Positions 10,026-19,808 of a stretch of 64,000 nucleotides of DNA are shown piece after piece. The notes beneath the pieces were generated by a model, which saw only the letters and a program-made list of their open reading frames with translations, made no database searches and was not told where the DNA came from. The stretch covers positions 3,625,501 through 3,689,500 of the forward strand of contig NZ_CP120635.1 in assembly GCF_021353295.2 (NCBI RefSeq). The letters are read 5' to 3'. How positions within the stretch are numbered: position 1 is the first letter of the stretch; each line of letters begins with the position of its first letter. Source of the stretch: Pseudodesulfovibrio thermohalotolerans (lineage in GTDB: Bacteria; Desulfobacterota; Desulfovibrionia; Desulfovibrionales; Desulfovibrionaceae). The position numbers were made by a program, and so were the translations under genes.

Positions 10026-10745
10026 TCACGGCTCAACCAGAATCTGCACCCAGTCGCTGGCGAACAGGCAGACCCCGAATTCAACGGGTACGCCGGACTC
10101 GTCAACGTTGACGCTTTCGGTGACGAGCACCGGGCGGCTTTTGGGCTGGCGCAGCTCGCGCGCCTCCTCGGCCGAGGGCATTCGCGCGATGATTCTGGTT
10201 CGTTTGCGGGAGTAGTCGGCGACGCCGAAGTGCTCCAGCGTCCGGGTCACGGATTGCATCTCGCGGTAGACGCGGACCATGCCCGGAAACAGGGAGCGGG
10301 GAAAGAAGGCCGTGGAGTAGCTGATGCGCCTTCCGTCCGCCTCGCCCGCGCTGGTGATGCGGGTGACCACCTCGCCCGGCTCGATGCCGAGCGCCTCGGC
10401 CACCTGCGGGTCTGCTTCGGTGTCCACGGCCTGGAGCAGGATGTTGCCCGGCGTGCGCCGTTGGCGGGAGAGGTTCTCGCTGAACCGCGTCCGGCGGCTG
10501 ACCGGGTAGTGGATGACCGGCTCGCGAACAAAGGAGCCGCGTCCCCGCTCCACGCGGATCAGCCCGTCCCCCTCAAGCACGGACAGGGCGCGCCGGATGG
10601 TGTGGCGGTTGACGCCGAACTCCTTGGACAGGCTGCTCTCGGAGGGCAGCCGTTCGCCCGGTCCGAATCGGCCGGAGGAGATGGCCGATTTCAATTTCTC
10701 ATGGATTTGCCGCCACAGGGCGACTCCTTTCCCGCGCGTGAGCAT
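10026..10745 (-). CDS. phnF: GntR/UTRA-family transcriptional regulator PhnF
   Basis: 239 aa. The N-terminal winged helix (LPSESSLSKEFGVNRHTIRR) is of GntR type, followed by a UTRA ligand-binding domain (about residues 90-235). PhnF proteins repress C-P lyase and phosphonate transport genes. The start at ATG 10745 follows GAGGTGCGTCC; the 433-aa open frame upstream is antisense to phnG and rejected. It is divergent from phnG, and the intervening 81 bases hold a perfect palindrome, so it probably controls both directions including itself. Confidence 0.9.
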   Translation of the reverse strand: MLTRGKGVALWRQIHEKLKSAISSGRFGPGERLPSESSLSKEFGVNRHTIRRALSVLEGDGLIRVERGRGSFVREPVIHYPVSRRTRFSENLSRQRRTPGNILLQAVDTEADPQVAEALGIEPGEVVTRITSAGEADGRRISYSTAFFPRSLFPGMVRVYREMQSVTRTLEHFGVADYSRKRTRIIARMPSAEEARELRQPKSRPVLVTESVNVDESGVPVEFGVCLFASDWVQILVEP

Positions 10746-10792
10746 GGACGCACCTCGAATCGTTTTTCCCCCGGCAGAGCACAGGCCCGGCC

Positions 10793-10808
10793 GGTTGTCT
10801 AGACAACC
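10793..10808. promoter_or_regulatory. phnF: Perfect palindrome, probable PhnF operator
   Basis: GGTTGTCTAGACAACC is a perfect 16-bp inverted repeat between the divergent phnF and phnG starts, 48 bases upstream of phnF and 19 bases upstream of phnG. Operators of GntR/HutC-subfamily regulators are short palindromes of this kind. Binding by PhnF is inferred. Confidence 0.65.
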
Positions 10809-10826
10809 AGAGAGGATTTCACAGAA

Positions 10827-11306
10827 ATGAAACCCGATAGTGACATGAAGGCTCCCATGGACCGGATAACCAAAGCCAGAAAGGATTGGATGGGGGTTCT
10901 CGCCCGGACAGGGACCGAGGGCCTGGAGGCCGCTTTCGCGCGGCTCGCCCCGGAACCCCGATACGAATATCTGCGCCCGCCCGAGGTGGGCATGACCATG
11001 GTCCGAGCCAGGGCCGAAGCCGGGGGTGAACGGTTCAACCTCGGCGAAATGACCATGTGCCGTTGTTCCGTTCGTCTTGAGGACGGCAGCGTGGGCCACG
11101 GATTCGTGGCCGGAAGGGATCGGCGGCACGCCGAATTGGCGGCGCTGTTCGACGCGCTGCTTCAGGACCCGGAATCGGGCCCGGACCTGCGCCGGGCCGT
11201 TATCGACCCGCTGGCCGACGCCCTCGCCGAGGGACGCCGGGAGCGGGCAGCCAAAACCGCAGCCACCAAGGTGAACTTCTTCACCATGGTTCGCGGCGAA
11301 GACTAG
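10827..11306 (+). CDS. phnG: C-P lyase subunit PhnG
   Basis: 159 aa. Part of the PhnGHIJ core, in which PhnG joins PhnI and other subunits to move the phosphonate onto ATP as 5'-triphosphoribosyl-alkylphosphonate. Family features include GHGFVAGRDRRHAELAALFD and the C-terminal TKVNFFTMVRGED. The ATG at 10827 has GAGAGGA 10 bases upstream; in-frame ATGs at 10845 and 10857 are alternatives. First gene of phnGHIJKLM. Confidence 0.94.
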   Translation: MKPDSDMKAPMDRITKARKDWMGVLARTGTEGLEAAFARLAPEPRYEYLRPPEVGMTMVRARAEAGGERFNLGEMTMCRCSVRLEDGSVGHGFVAGRDRRHAELAALFDALLQDPESGPDLRRAVIDPLADALAEGRRERAAKTAATKVNFFTMVRGED

Positions 11307-11315
11307 GGAGAACTC

Positions 11316-11912
11316 ATGCAAGGACACGCCATTGACGCGGCCAGAGAACCGCGCGACCCGGCCCTTGAGAACCAGCGTATTTTCCGGGCCATACTACTGA
11401 CCATGTCCCGGCCCGGCACGGTCACCGTGCTCGGCAACTGGCCCAAGCCGCCCAAGGGGCTGCACCCGGCCGCGGCCGCGGTCTGCTTGGCCCTGGTGGA
11501 CATGGACACGCCCCTGTGGATGGGGCCGTCCGCGCCTGTGGACATCCAGACCTACCTGCGTTTCCACTGCGGCTGCGCCGTCACGCCACGGCCCGAGAGC
11601 GCGGCCTTCGGCCTCATTCTTGACGGGCAGGATTTGCCCGATCTCGACCAGTTCCATCCCGGCGATCTCGAATATCCGGACCGTTCCGCCACCCTGATTA
11701 TCCAGGTCGGCTCCATGAACGTGGGCCGGGGCATTCCGTTGAGCGGTCCCGGCATTCAGGGCGAGACCCGGCTGCACGTGGACGGGCTCAACCCGGATTT
11801 CTGGCGGTCCCTGCAACGGAACGCCCGGCGGTTCCCGCTGGGCTACGATGTGATTCTTGCAACGCAAACGGAAATCGTCTCGCTCCCGAGAACGATCCAG
11901 GTGGGTATATAA
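11316..11912 (+). CDS. phnH: C-P lyase subunit PhnH
   Basis: 198 aa, the usual family length. It opens with the typical FRAILLTMSRPGT region and has the SGPGIQGE motif near residue 150. PhnH is a structural subunit of the PhnGHIJ core, binding PhnJ. It lies nine bases after phnG and ends one base before the phnI start. Confidence 0.93.
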   Translation: MQGHAIDAAREPRDPALENQRIFRAILLTMSRPGTVTVLGNWPKPPKGLHPAAAAVCLALVDMDTPLWMGPSAPVDIQTYLRFHCGCAVTPRPESAAFGLILDGQDLPDLDQFHPGDLEYPDRSATLIIQVGSMNVGRGIPLSGPGIQGETRLHVDGLNPDFWRSLQRNARRFPLGYDVILATQTEIVSLPRTIQVGI

Positions 11913-11913
11913 C

Positions 11914-13023
11914 GTGTACGTAGCCGTCAAGGGTGGCGAAAAGGCCATCGACAACGCCCATCGGCTCATGGCCGAGGAGCGCCGGGGGGATGCGTCCGTC
12001 CCGGAACTGACTGTGGAGCAGATTCTTCAACAAATGAGCCTGGCCGTGGACCGGGTCATGAGCGAAGGCTCGCTCTACGACCCGTGGCTGGCGGCCCTGG
12101 CCGTGAAGCAGGCGCGCGGCGACCTGGTGGAGGCGATCTTCCTCCTGCGGGCCTATCGGACGACCCTGCCGAGGCTGTATGACTCCCTGCCTGTGGATAC
12201 CGCGGCCATGGATGTCCGCCGCCGCATCTCGGCGACCTTCAAGGATGTCCCCGGAGGACAGGTCCTCGGACCGACCTTCGACTACACCCATCGGCTCCTG
12301 GACTTTTCCCTGGCGGCCGGGGGCGCGACCGAACCCGCCGTCAAGGAGGCCGTGGAGGGCGACGGAGAACCGTCCCTGTCGCGGGTCATGGATCTTCTGG
12401 CCGACGAAGGGCTGGTGGACCGCCCCGCCGAGGACGGGACCAGGCCCGTGGGCGACATCACCAAGGACCCCATGATCTTCCCGACCTCCCGCGACGTGCG
12501 GTTGCAGAACCTGGCGCGCGGCGACGAGGGCTTTTTGCTGGCGCTCGGCTATTCGAGCCAGCGCGGATTCGGCGACAACCACCCGTTTGCGGGCGAGATA
12601 CGCATGGGCGAGGTGGCGGTGTCCATCTGCCCGGACGAACTCGGCTTCGAGGTGGAGATCGGCGACATCACCGTGTCTGAGTGCGAGATGGTCACGAGCT
12701 TCAAGGGCTCAAAGGACGAGTTGCCCCGGTTCACGCGGGGGTACGGACTGTCCTTCGGCTACAACGAGCGCAAGGTCATGGCCATGTCCCTGGTGGACCG
12801 CTCCCTTCAGGCGCGCGAGCTGGGCGAGGACATCGTCGCCCCCTCGCAGGACGAGGAGTTCGTCCTCTACCACAGCGACAACGTGGAGGCGCAGGGCTTT
12901 GTCCAGCACCTCAAGCTCCCGCACTACGTGGACTTCCAGGCTGATCTGGTCATGGTCCGGGCCATGCGGGCCGAAATTCTCAAACGGGCCGAGTCCAAGG
13001 CCGAGACCGGGGAGGCCGCATGA
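11914..13023 (+). CDS. phnI: C-P lyase subunit PhnI
   Basis: 369 aa. PhnI, helped by PhnG, PhnH and PhnL, has nucleosidase activity and forms the ribosyl-phosphonate bond by displacing adenine from ATP. The start is set at GTG 11914: it gives an N-terminus (M)YVAVKGGEKAI that matches the family, lies just past the phnH stop and follows AGGTGGG. A longer frame to ATG 11857 overlaps phnH and encodes a basic, non-homologous extension. The stop overlaps the phnJ start (ATGA). Confidence 0.93.
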   Translation: MYVAVKGGEKAIDNAHRLMAEERRGDASVPELTVEQILQQMSLAVDRVMSEGSLYDPWLAALAVKQARGDLVEAIFLLRAYRTTLPRLYDSLPVDTAAMDVRRRISATFKDVPGGQVLGPTFDYTHRLLDFSLAAGGATEPAVKEAVEGDGEPSLSRVMDLLADEGLVDRPAEDGTRPVGDITKDPMIFPTSRDVRLQNLARGDEGFLLALGYSSQRGFGDNHPFAGEIRMGEVAVSICPDELGFEVEIGDITVSECEMVTSFKGSKDELPRFTRGYGLSFGYNERKVMAMSLVDRSLQARELGEDIVAPSQDEEFVLYHSDNVEAQGFVQHLKLPHYVDFQADLVMVRAMRAEILKRAESKAETGEAA

Positions 13024-13958
13024 CCGTCGCCCAGGCTCCCGCTTCCACCGAGGCGGGCTACAATTACGGATATCTGAACGAGCAGACCAAGCGGATGATT
13101 CGCAGGGCCATCCTCAAGGCCGTGGCCATCCCCGGCTATCAGGTGCCCTTTGCCGGACGCGAGATGCCCATGCCCTACGGCTGGGGCACGGGCGGCATCC
13201 AGTTGTCCGCCTCCATCCTCGGTCCCGACGACATTTTCAAGGTCATCGATCAGGGCGCGGACGACACCACCAACGCGGTCTCCATCCGCAAGTTCTTCGC
13301 CCGGGTAACCGGCGTCGAGACCACGGAGAAAACCGGCGAGGCCACGGTCATTCAGACCCGCCACCGCATTCCCGAGACCCCGCTTACCGAGGGGCAGATC
13401 ATGGTCTACCAGGTGCCCATCCCCGAGCCTTTGCGCTGGGTGGAGCCTCGCGAGACCGAGACCCGCAAGATGCACGCCCTGGAGGAATACGGGGTCATGC
13501 ACGTCCAGCTTTACGAGGACATCGCGCGTCACGGCCGCATCGCCACCAACTTCATGTATCCGGTCAAGGTCAACGGCCGTTACATCATGAGCCCTTCGCC
13601 CATTCCCAAATTCGACAACCCCAAGCTGGACAACTCCCCGGCCCTGCACGTCTTTGGCGCGGGACGCGAGAAGCGTATCTACGCCATTCCGCCCTACACC
13701 GAGGTCAAGAGCCTGGATTTCGAGGACTTCTCGTTCACCGTGGAGACCTGGGACGGGTGCTGCGCCCTGTGCGGAGCCGAAGACAGCTATCTGGACGAGG
13801 TCATTCTCGACGATGCGGGCGAGCGCATGTTCGTCTGTTCCGACACCGACTACTGCGCCACCCGCCGCAGCCAGGGGCATTTCGGCCCCATGGCCGGCCG
13901 CGAGGATCTGGCGGAACTTACGGGCGCCGCGTCCGAAAACGAGGGGAGGAACGCATGA
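13020..13958 (+). CDS. phnJ: Alpha-D-ribose 1-methylphosphonate 5-phosphate C-P lyase PhnJ
   Basis: 312 aa. This is the radical-SAM enzyme that cleaves the carbon-phosphorus bond. It has the Gly-radical region PMPYGWGTGGIQ and the iron-sulfur cysteines in CALC ... MFVCSDTDYC, the spacing (CX2C-X21-CX5C) known for PhnJ. It is about 30 residues longer than the E. coli protein because of a C-terminal extension after the cysteines. ATGA overlaps join it to phnI and phnK. Confidence 0.96.
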   Translation: MTVAQAPASTEAGYNYGYLNEQTKRMIRRAILKAVAIPGYQVPFAGREMPMPYGWGTGGIQLSASILGPDDIFKVIDQGADDTTNAVSIRKFFARVTGVETTEKTGEATVIQTRHRIPETPLTEGQIMVYQVPIPEPLRWVEPRETETRKMHALEEYGVMHVQLYEDIARHGRIATNFMYPVKVNGRYIMSPSPIPKFDNPKLDNSPALHVFGAGREKRIYAIPPYTEVKSLDFEDFSFTVETWDGCCALCGAEDSYLDEVILDDAGERMFVCSDTDYCATRRSQGHFGPMAGREDLAELTGAASENEGRNA

Positions 13959-14737
13959 ACGCCTGTCCGCAACCCATGATCCGCGTACGCGGCATCACCA
14001 AGAAATACGGTGAGATGATCGGCTGCCGGGACATCTCCTTCGACCTCTGGCCCGGCGAGGTCATGGGCATCGTGGGCGAGTCCGGCTCGGGCAAGTCCAC
14101 CCTGCTCGCCTGCCTGTCCGGCAGGCTCGACCCCACCGCCGGAAGCGTGGAGTACGCTTCCCGGGAGTTCGGCGACATCGACGTGCACGGCTGTCCCGAG
14201 CCGATCCGGCGCAAGCTTCTCCGCACCGAGCTGGGCGTGGTCCACCAGAACCCGCGCGACGGGCTCAGGCTCGGCGTCACCGCCGGGGCCAACCTGGGAG
14301 AGCGGCTCATGTCCGTGGGCGCGCGCCATTACGGCAACATCCGGGCCGAGGCCCTCAAGTGGCTGGCCGAGGTGGAGATCGACGCCGGACGCATCGACGA
14401 TTTCCCCAAGACCTTTTCCGGCGGGATGCAGCAGCGTCTTCAGATCGCCTGCAACCTCATCACCTCGCCGAGGATGGTTTTCATGGACGAGCCCACCGGC
14501 GGCCTGGACGTGTCGGTCCAGGCGCGTCTCCTCGACCTCCTGCGCAATCTGGTCTCCCGCCTCGGGCTGTCGGTCGTCATCGTCACCCACGATCTGGCCG
14601 TGGCGCGGCTCCTGGCCCATCGGCTGATGGTCATGCAGCGCGGCGAGGTGGTCGAGACCGGGCTGACCGATCAGGTCCTGGACGACCCTCAACATCCCTA
14701 CACCCAACTGCTGGTCTCTTCGATCCTGCAGGCCTAG
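13955..14737 (+). CDS. phnK: C-P lyase ABC-type ATPase PhnK
   Basis: 260 aa. It has a Walker [10 protein letters not shown], signature [12 protein letters not shown], and Walker [13 protein letters not shown]. PhnK binds the PhnJ face of the core complex and is an ABC ATPase without a permease. Start at ATG 13955, with GAGGGGAGGAACGC upstream and a four-base overlap with phnJ. A much longer open frame begins at 12587 but runs antiphase through phnI and phnJ and is not real. Confidence 0.93.
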   Translation: MNACPQPMIRVRGITKKYGEMIGCRDISFDLWPGEVMGIVGESGSGKSTLLACLSGRLDPTAGSVEYASREFGDIDVHGCPEPIRRKLLRTELGVVHQNPRDGLRLGVTAGANLGERLMSVGARHYGNIRAEALKWLAEVEIDAGRIDDFPKTFSGGMQQRLQIACNLITSPRMVFMDEPTGGLDVSVQARLLDLLRNLVSRLGLSVVIVTHDLAVARLLAHRLMVMQRGEVVETGLTDQVLDDPQHPYTQLLVSSILQA

Positions 14738-14745
14738 GAGCAGCC

Positions 14746-15444
14746 ATGACGACCATGATTTCCGTTCGTAGCCTGGACAAGACCTTCACCCTGCATACCC
14801 AGGGCGGCACGGTCATTCCGGTTTTCTCCAAGCTTGATCTCGATGTGAACGCGGGCGAGTGCGTGGCCCTGGCCGGGTCTTCCGGAGCAGGCAAATCCTC
14901 GCTCATCTGTTCGCTTTACGGCAACTATCGGCCCCAGGCGGGGTCCGTATGCATCCGCCACGAAGGCGAGATGGTCGACATCGTCTCCGCCACGCCCCGG
15001 CAGGTGTTGGACATCCGAAGCAGGACCATGGGCTATGTCAGCCAGTTCCTGCGGGTGGTGCCGCGCGTGTCCGCCCTGGACGTGGTGGCCGAGCCCCTGC
15101 TGGCCCTGACCGGCGATCCCACCGCCGCCCGCGACCGGGCCGCCTTTTTGCTGAAGCGGCTGAACATTCCTTCGACCCTGTGGTCCCTGCCCCCGGCCAC
15201 CTTCTCCGGCGGCGAGCAGCAGCGTGTGAACATCGCCCGGGGCTTTAGCGTGGAATACCCGGTTTTGCTCCTGGACGAGCCGACCGCTTCCCTCGACGCC
15301 GAGAACCGGCGGGTCGTGGTCCAGTTGATAAACGAAGCCAAGGCCAGAGGCACCGCCGTCGTCGGCATTTTCCACGATGAGGAAGTGCGCGACCTGGTGG
15401 CCGACAGACTGTTTGAAATGCGCAGCTTCAAGGAGGCCGCATAA
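14746..15444 (+). CDS. phnL: C-P lyase ABC-type ATPase PhnL
   Basis: 232 aa. Walker [10 protein letters not shown], signature [14 protein letters not shown] and Walker [13 protein letters not shown] are all present. PhnL acts with PhnG, PhnH and PhnI in the first C-P lyase step. The ATG at 14746 follows TAGGAGCAGCC, eight bases after the phnK stop; the upstream part of the open frame overlaps phnK and is rejected. Confidence 0.93.
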   Translation: MTTMISVRSLDKTFTLHTQGGTVIPVFSKLDLDVNAGECVALAGSSGAGKSSLICSLYGNYRPQAGSVCIRHEGEMVDIVSATPRQVLDIRSRTMGYVSQFLRVVPRVSALDVVAEPLLALTGDPTAARDRAAFLLKRLNIPSTLWSLPPATFSGGEQQRVNIARGFSVEYPVLLLDEPTASLDAENRRVVVQLINEAKARGTAVVGIFHDEEVRDLVADRLFEMRSFKEAA

Positions 15445-15445
15445 C

Positions 15446-16609
15446 ATGGACTGCATCATCAAGAACGCCCGCATCGTCCTGCGCGACGAGATCGTGTCCG
15501 GTTCGGTGAGGATAGCGGGCGGGATCATCGAATCCATCGACTTCGGCCCGTGCTCCGTGGCCAACGCCGTGGACCTGGAAAACGATTATCTTCTGCCCGG
15601 TTTCGTTGAGCTGCATACCGACAACCTGGAGCAGGAACTGGAACCCAGGCCGGGCGTGTTCTGGCCCGATCCGCTGGCTTCGGTGTTGGCCCACGACAAC
15701 ACCATGGCGGGCGCGGGCATCACCACGGTGCTCGACGCGGTGTCCCTCGGCGAATATCACGACGGCCCCCAACGTTCGAAGATCATGGACATGTCCATCC
15801 AGGCGCTCAAGCGGGCGCGGGCCACCGGAGTGCTCAAGGCGGATCACCGGCTACACCTGCGCTGTGAATTTTCCGATCCCAAGGTGGTGGACCTGCTTCT
15901 GCCGCACATCGACGACCCCATGCTCATGCTCGTTTCGCTTATGGACCACACTCCGGGCCAGCGGCAGTTCACGGATACCGAAAAGTACCGGGCCTACTAC
16001 CGCAACATGAGCTGGAGCGACGAGGAGTTCGACGAGGTGTCCAAAAGGATGATTGCCACCCAGGAATCGTGCGCCGAGCTGAACCGGGCCCGCATCGTCT
16101 CCCTTTGCCGGGAGCGGAGCATCCCCATGGCCAGCCACGACGACACCCTGCCCGAGCATGTCCGGCAGGCCATGGCCGAGGGCATGGCCATTTCCGAGTT
16201 CCCGACCACCGCCGAAGCCGCCCGGCTGGCGCGCGGCGCGGGCATCTCCATCGTCATGGGCGGCCCCAACCTGGTCAGGGGAGCGTCCCATTCCGGCAAC
16301 GTCTCGGCCCGCGATCTGGCCGGAGAGGAACTGCTGGACATTCTTTCCTCGGACTATGTGCCGGGCAGCCTCGTGGGCGGGGCATTCACCCTGCGCGAGC
16401 GGCTGGGCTTCTCCCTGCCGGACGCCGTGGCCATGATTAGCGCCAACCCGGCCGATGCCGTGGGCCTTGGCGACCGGGGCCGCATCAGCTGCGGCCTGCG
16501 CGCGGACCTGGTTCGCGTGCGCGAGATCGAGGGTGTGCCCGCAGTGTTGCGGACGTGGTCTGCCGGATGTTCCGGGCGTCCTGAAATCACGGAAAAAAAC
16601 GCGGCCTGA
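15446..16609 (+). CDS. phnM: Alpha-D-ribose 1-methylphosphonate 5-triphosphate diphosphatase PhnM
   Basis: 387 aa, amidohydrolase fold. It removes pyrophosphate from the ribosyl triphosphate intermediate. Metal-site motifs visible are FVELHTDNLEQELEPRPG, DHTPGQRQF and ASHDDTLPEHV. The start at ATG 15446 follows AGGAGGCCGCATAAC, one base after the phnL stop. It ends the phnGHIJKLM run; about 157 bases separate it from phnC. Confidence 0.94.
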   Translation: MDCIIKNARIVLRDEIVSGSVRIAGGIIESIDFGPCSVANAVDLENDYLLPGFVELHTDNLEQELEPRPGVFWPDPLASVLAHDNTMAGAGITTVLDAVSLGEYHDGPQRSKIMDMSIQALKRARATGVLKADHRLHLRCEFSDPKVVDLLLPHIDDPMLMLVSLMDHTPGQRQFTDTEKYRAYYRNMSWSDEEFDEVSKRMIATQESCAELNRARIVSLCRERSIPMASHDDTLPEHVRQAMAEGMAISEFPTTAEAARLARGAGISIVMGGPNLVRGASHSGNVSARDLAGEELLDILSSDYVPGSLVGGAFTLRERLGFSLPDAVAMISANPADAVGLGDRGRISCGLRADLVRVREIEGVPAVLRTWSAGCSGRPEITEKNAA

Positions 16610-16766
16610 TTGTTACGGCGGGAAGCGGCGATTTCTTCAAAACGTCACGCGGTCACAATACCTCTGTTGCAAGGGATGTGTAGACCTTCCATGGTGAGGA
16701 AAGCCGCCGTATTCGGCCCGGCCGCCTCTCCGCAAACACGATAAAGACCGAGTCGGGAGGCTCCCC

Positions 16767-17588
<822 letters not shown>

Positions 17589-17659
17589 TTATACGGCAGC
17601 GACCCGGCCGCCGATCGGCAAGAACTGCGTCAACCACAACAATCACAGGAGATTCCCGA

Positions 17660-18544
17660 ATGCTTTCGAAACTGACCAAAGCGCTGATGATGGCGGCCCT
17701 GGTTCTGACCGTGGCCCTGCCCGGTCTGGCCAATGCCGGACCCAAGGACTGGCCCACTACCCTGAAGCTCGGCTTCATCCCCACCGAGGGCGCGGCCGAT
17801 TCCGCCAAGCGCGCCAAGCCCATTGCCCGCGAGCTGGAAAAGGATCTCGGCGTCAAGGTCGAAATCTTCACCGCCTCCGACTACAACGGAATCATCACCG
17901 CCATGGCCAACAACCACATCGATCTGGCCTACTACGGTCCCAAGAGCTACGTTGAAGCCTCCGAAAAGGCCAATGCCGAAGCCGTGGTCATGGAGCTGAA
18001 CAAGGACGGCCAGCCCGGCTACACCGGCATCATCATCACCCGCAAGGATTCCGGCATCGACTCCATGGAAAAGGCCAAGGGCAAGACCTTCGCCTTCACC
18101 GATCCCAACTCCACCTCCGGTTACCTGGTCCCCAACGTCATCTTCGCCCGCGACATGAAGATCGACCCCGAGAAGTACTTCTCTCAGGTCCGTTTTTCCG
18201 GCTCCCACGGCGCGTCCATCCTGGCCGTCAAGAACGGTTCCATTCAGGTCGCCGCCACCAACAACATCGACCTTGACCGCATGATCGAGAAGGGCTCCGC
18301 TTCCATGGAAGACTTCAACGTCATCAAGGAATCCGACATGATCCCCGGCGCGCCCATCGCCGTGCGCAAGGATCTGCCCGAGAGCCTGAAGGTCGCCATC
18401 GCCGGCTCCCTGCTCAAGATCAACGATGACCACGAGGCTCTGGAAATCCTCCAGAACGGCGGCTACCGCCACACCTCCGACAAGGACTACGACATGGTCC
18501 GTTACCTCAAGCGCCTCAAAGCCGAACTGGCCAAGAAGAAGTAG
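17660..18544 (+). CDS. phnD: Phosphonate ABC transporter substrate-binding protein PhnD
   Basis: 294 aa with a Sec signal peptide (LVLTVALPGLANA, cleavage near residue 26). The mature protein has the PhnD/SsuA/TauA-type fold with family motifs LGFIPTEGAADSAKRAKP and DLAYYGPKSYVEA in the phosphonate-binding cleft. It is periplasmic and delivers alkylphosphonates to PhnCE. CAGGAG precedes the start; phnE begins five bases after its stop. Confidence 0.95.
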   Translation: MLSKLTKALMMAALVLTVALPGLANAGPKDWPTTLKLGFIPTEGAADSAKRAKPIARELEKDLGVKVEIFTASDYNGIITAMANNHIDLAYYGPKSYVEASEKANAEAVVMELNKDGQPGYTGIIITRKDSGIDSMEKAKGKTFAFTDPNSTSGYLVPNVIFARDMKIDPEKYFSQVRFSGSHGASILAVKNGSIQVAATNNIDLDRMIEKGSASMEDFNVIKESDMIPGAPIAVRKDLPESLKVAIAGSLLKINDDHEALEILQNGGYRHTSDKDYDMVRYLKRLKAELAKKK

Positions 18545-18549
18545 TAACA

Positions 18550-19653
18550 ATGAGTCATGAACTGACACTCGATCAGGTCACCCCCAGGAAGAGCTTCCCT
18601 CAGAAGCTCGCCCTGGGGGGCTTGATAGCCATTATCCTGACGGTCCTGGTGGCTTCGTACATTTCCACAGACATCGACCCGTTCAAGCTCTACACCAAGC
18701 GCCAGAACGCCTTTGAATATCTCTTTGGCAGGCAGCTCAACGATGCCGACAAGCAGGCGGCCATGGATCAGGCCGAACGTCTGCCCGCCATCATCGCCTT
18801 CGAGGAAGCCTACCAGGAGATCAAGGCGGAATACACCGCTTCCGGGCGCGAGTTGAACCCCGTGGCCATGCAGCGCGAGGCCCAGAAACGCGCCGACGCC
18901 CGCATGGCGAAGATGAGCCCTGCTGAGCATGATCGGATCGTTCAGAGCGAATACGACCGCATCAGCGACGAAAGGACTGGCGGATATTTTCCGCCGGAAA
19001 CCGCCTGGCCCCATCTCATGGAGTACTCCAGCGCGCTTATCGAAACCGTGGCCATCGCCATCTGGGGGACGCTCATCGCCTTTATCGCGGCCATCCCCAT
19101 GGCCATGTTCGCGGCCAAGAACACGCTGGAGCTGATGGTCCAGGGCGACGGGACCGTGCAACGGGCCATCCGCTGGTTCGGCCAGTTCGGCGCGCGGCGC
19201 GTGCTCGATTTTTGCCGCGGCTTCAATGAATTCGTCATGGCCCTCATTTTCGTGGCCGTCATCGGCCTCGGACCCTATGCGGGCGTGTTGGCTCTGGCCA
19301 TCCACACCTTCGGCATCCTGGGCAAGGTCTTTTCCGAGGCCATCGAGCAGATCGAACCCGGCCAGGTGGAGGCCGTCACCGCCTCGGGCGCCGGCCCGGC
19401 CCAGATCATGGCCTTCTCGGTCATCCCGCAGGTCATGCCGCTCGTCGTCAGCTACACCCTGCTGCGCTTTGAATCCAACGTCCGTTCGGCCACCATTCTC
19501 GGCTTCGTGGGCGCGGGCGGCATCGGCTTTCTCATGTTCGACAAGATCAACGGCTACCTTTACCGCGAAGTGTGCACCATGATGATTATGGTCATCGTTT
19601 CCGTGACCGTCATCGACTACCTTTGCGGCATCCTTCGCCGGAAGTTCGTCTAA
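18550..19653 (+). CDS. phnE: Phosphonate ABC transporter permease PhnE, extended form
   Basis: 367 aa, about 100 residues longer than typical PhnE. After the first membrane helix (residues 19-38) there is a charged, largely helical insert (about 40-150), then the usual permease core. That core has the EAA-type loop EAIEQIEPGQVEAVTASGAG before the last helices. The insert should face the periplasm and may contact PhnD. The gene closes the phn locus and is followed by a strong terminator. Confidence 0.92.
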   Translation: MSHELTLDQVTPRKSFPQKLALGGLIAIILTVLVASYISTDIDPFKLYTKRQNAFEYLFGRQLNDADKQAAMDQAERLPAIIAFEEAYQEIKAEYTASGRELNPVAMQREAQKRADARMAKMSPAEHDRIVQSEYDRISDERTGGYFPPETAWPHLMEYSSALIETVAIAIWGTLIAFIAAIPMAMFAAKNTLELMVQGDGTVQRAIRWFGQFGARRVLDFCRGFNEFVMALIFVAVIGLGPYAGVLALAIHTFGILGKVFSEAIEQIEPGQVEAVTASGAGPAQIMAFSVIPQVMPLVVSYTLLRFESNVRSATILGFVGAGGIGFLMFDKINGYLYREVCTMMIMVIVSVTVIDYLCGILRRKFV

Positions 19654-19669
19654 CACCGGACCACACCTC

Positions 19670-19711
19670 AACAACAAAGCCCTCCGCGTCCGCGCGGAGG
19701 GCTTTGTTGTT
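19670..19711 (+). terminator. Strong hairpin after phnE
   Basis: A perfect 19-bp stem (19670-19688 with 19693-19711) closes on a 4-base loop, 16 bases past the phnE stop. The 3' arm ends GCTTTGTTGTT and the T-run is interrupted, but its position and stability fit a terminator. Confidence 0.75.
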
Positions 19712-19724
19712 GGATGGAGGGGGT

Positions 19725-19757
19725 GCCTCCGGCGGGCGGAGGGGGAAGAGGAGGGTA
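19725..19757. repeat. Half of an intergenic GC/purine-rich repeat
   Basis: GGTGCCTCCGGCGGGCGG is followed by GGGGGAAGAGGAGGG. The second part recurs in inverted orientation at 20705-20725, on the other side of the IS481-type remnant. Related sequence occurs near 61600. It looks like a split copy of an intergenic palindromic repeat. Confidence 0.45.
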
Positions 19758-19761
19758 CAGT

Positions 19762-19808
19762 CCGGGTACATAGGTAACACATTAGTCCGGGAACATGGGT
19801 AACACTTT
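19762..19808. repeat. Two tandem copies of an insertion-sequence end
   Basis: CCGGGTACATAGGTAACAC (19762-19780) and CCGGGAACATGGGTAACAC (19787-19805) repeat at a 25-base interval, both preceded by AGT. The same sequence appears inverted at 20658-20679. The outer copy may be left from an earlier, nested insertion. Confidence 0.6.

Noticed and set aside
10746..11327. N-terminal extension of PhnF
   Set aside because: It runs antisense through phnG; the GntR helix-turn-helix begins just after ATG 10745.
12587..13954. Upstream extension of the phnK frame
   Set aside because: Arg-rich shadow of phnI and phnJ; the true phnK start has a ribosome site and the usual four-base overlap.
16630..16680. 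Possible Pho box before phnC (GTCAC repeats)
   Set aside because: The repeats are 8 bases apart instead of 11 and do not match the rest of the PhoB consensus.
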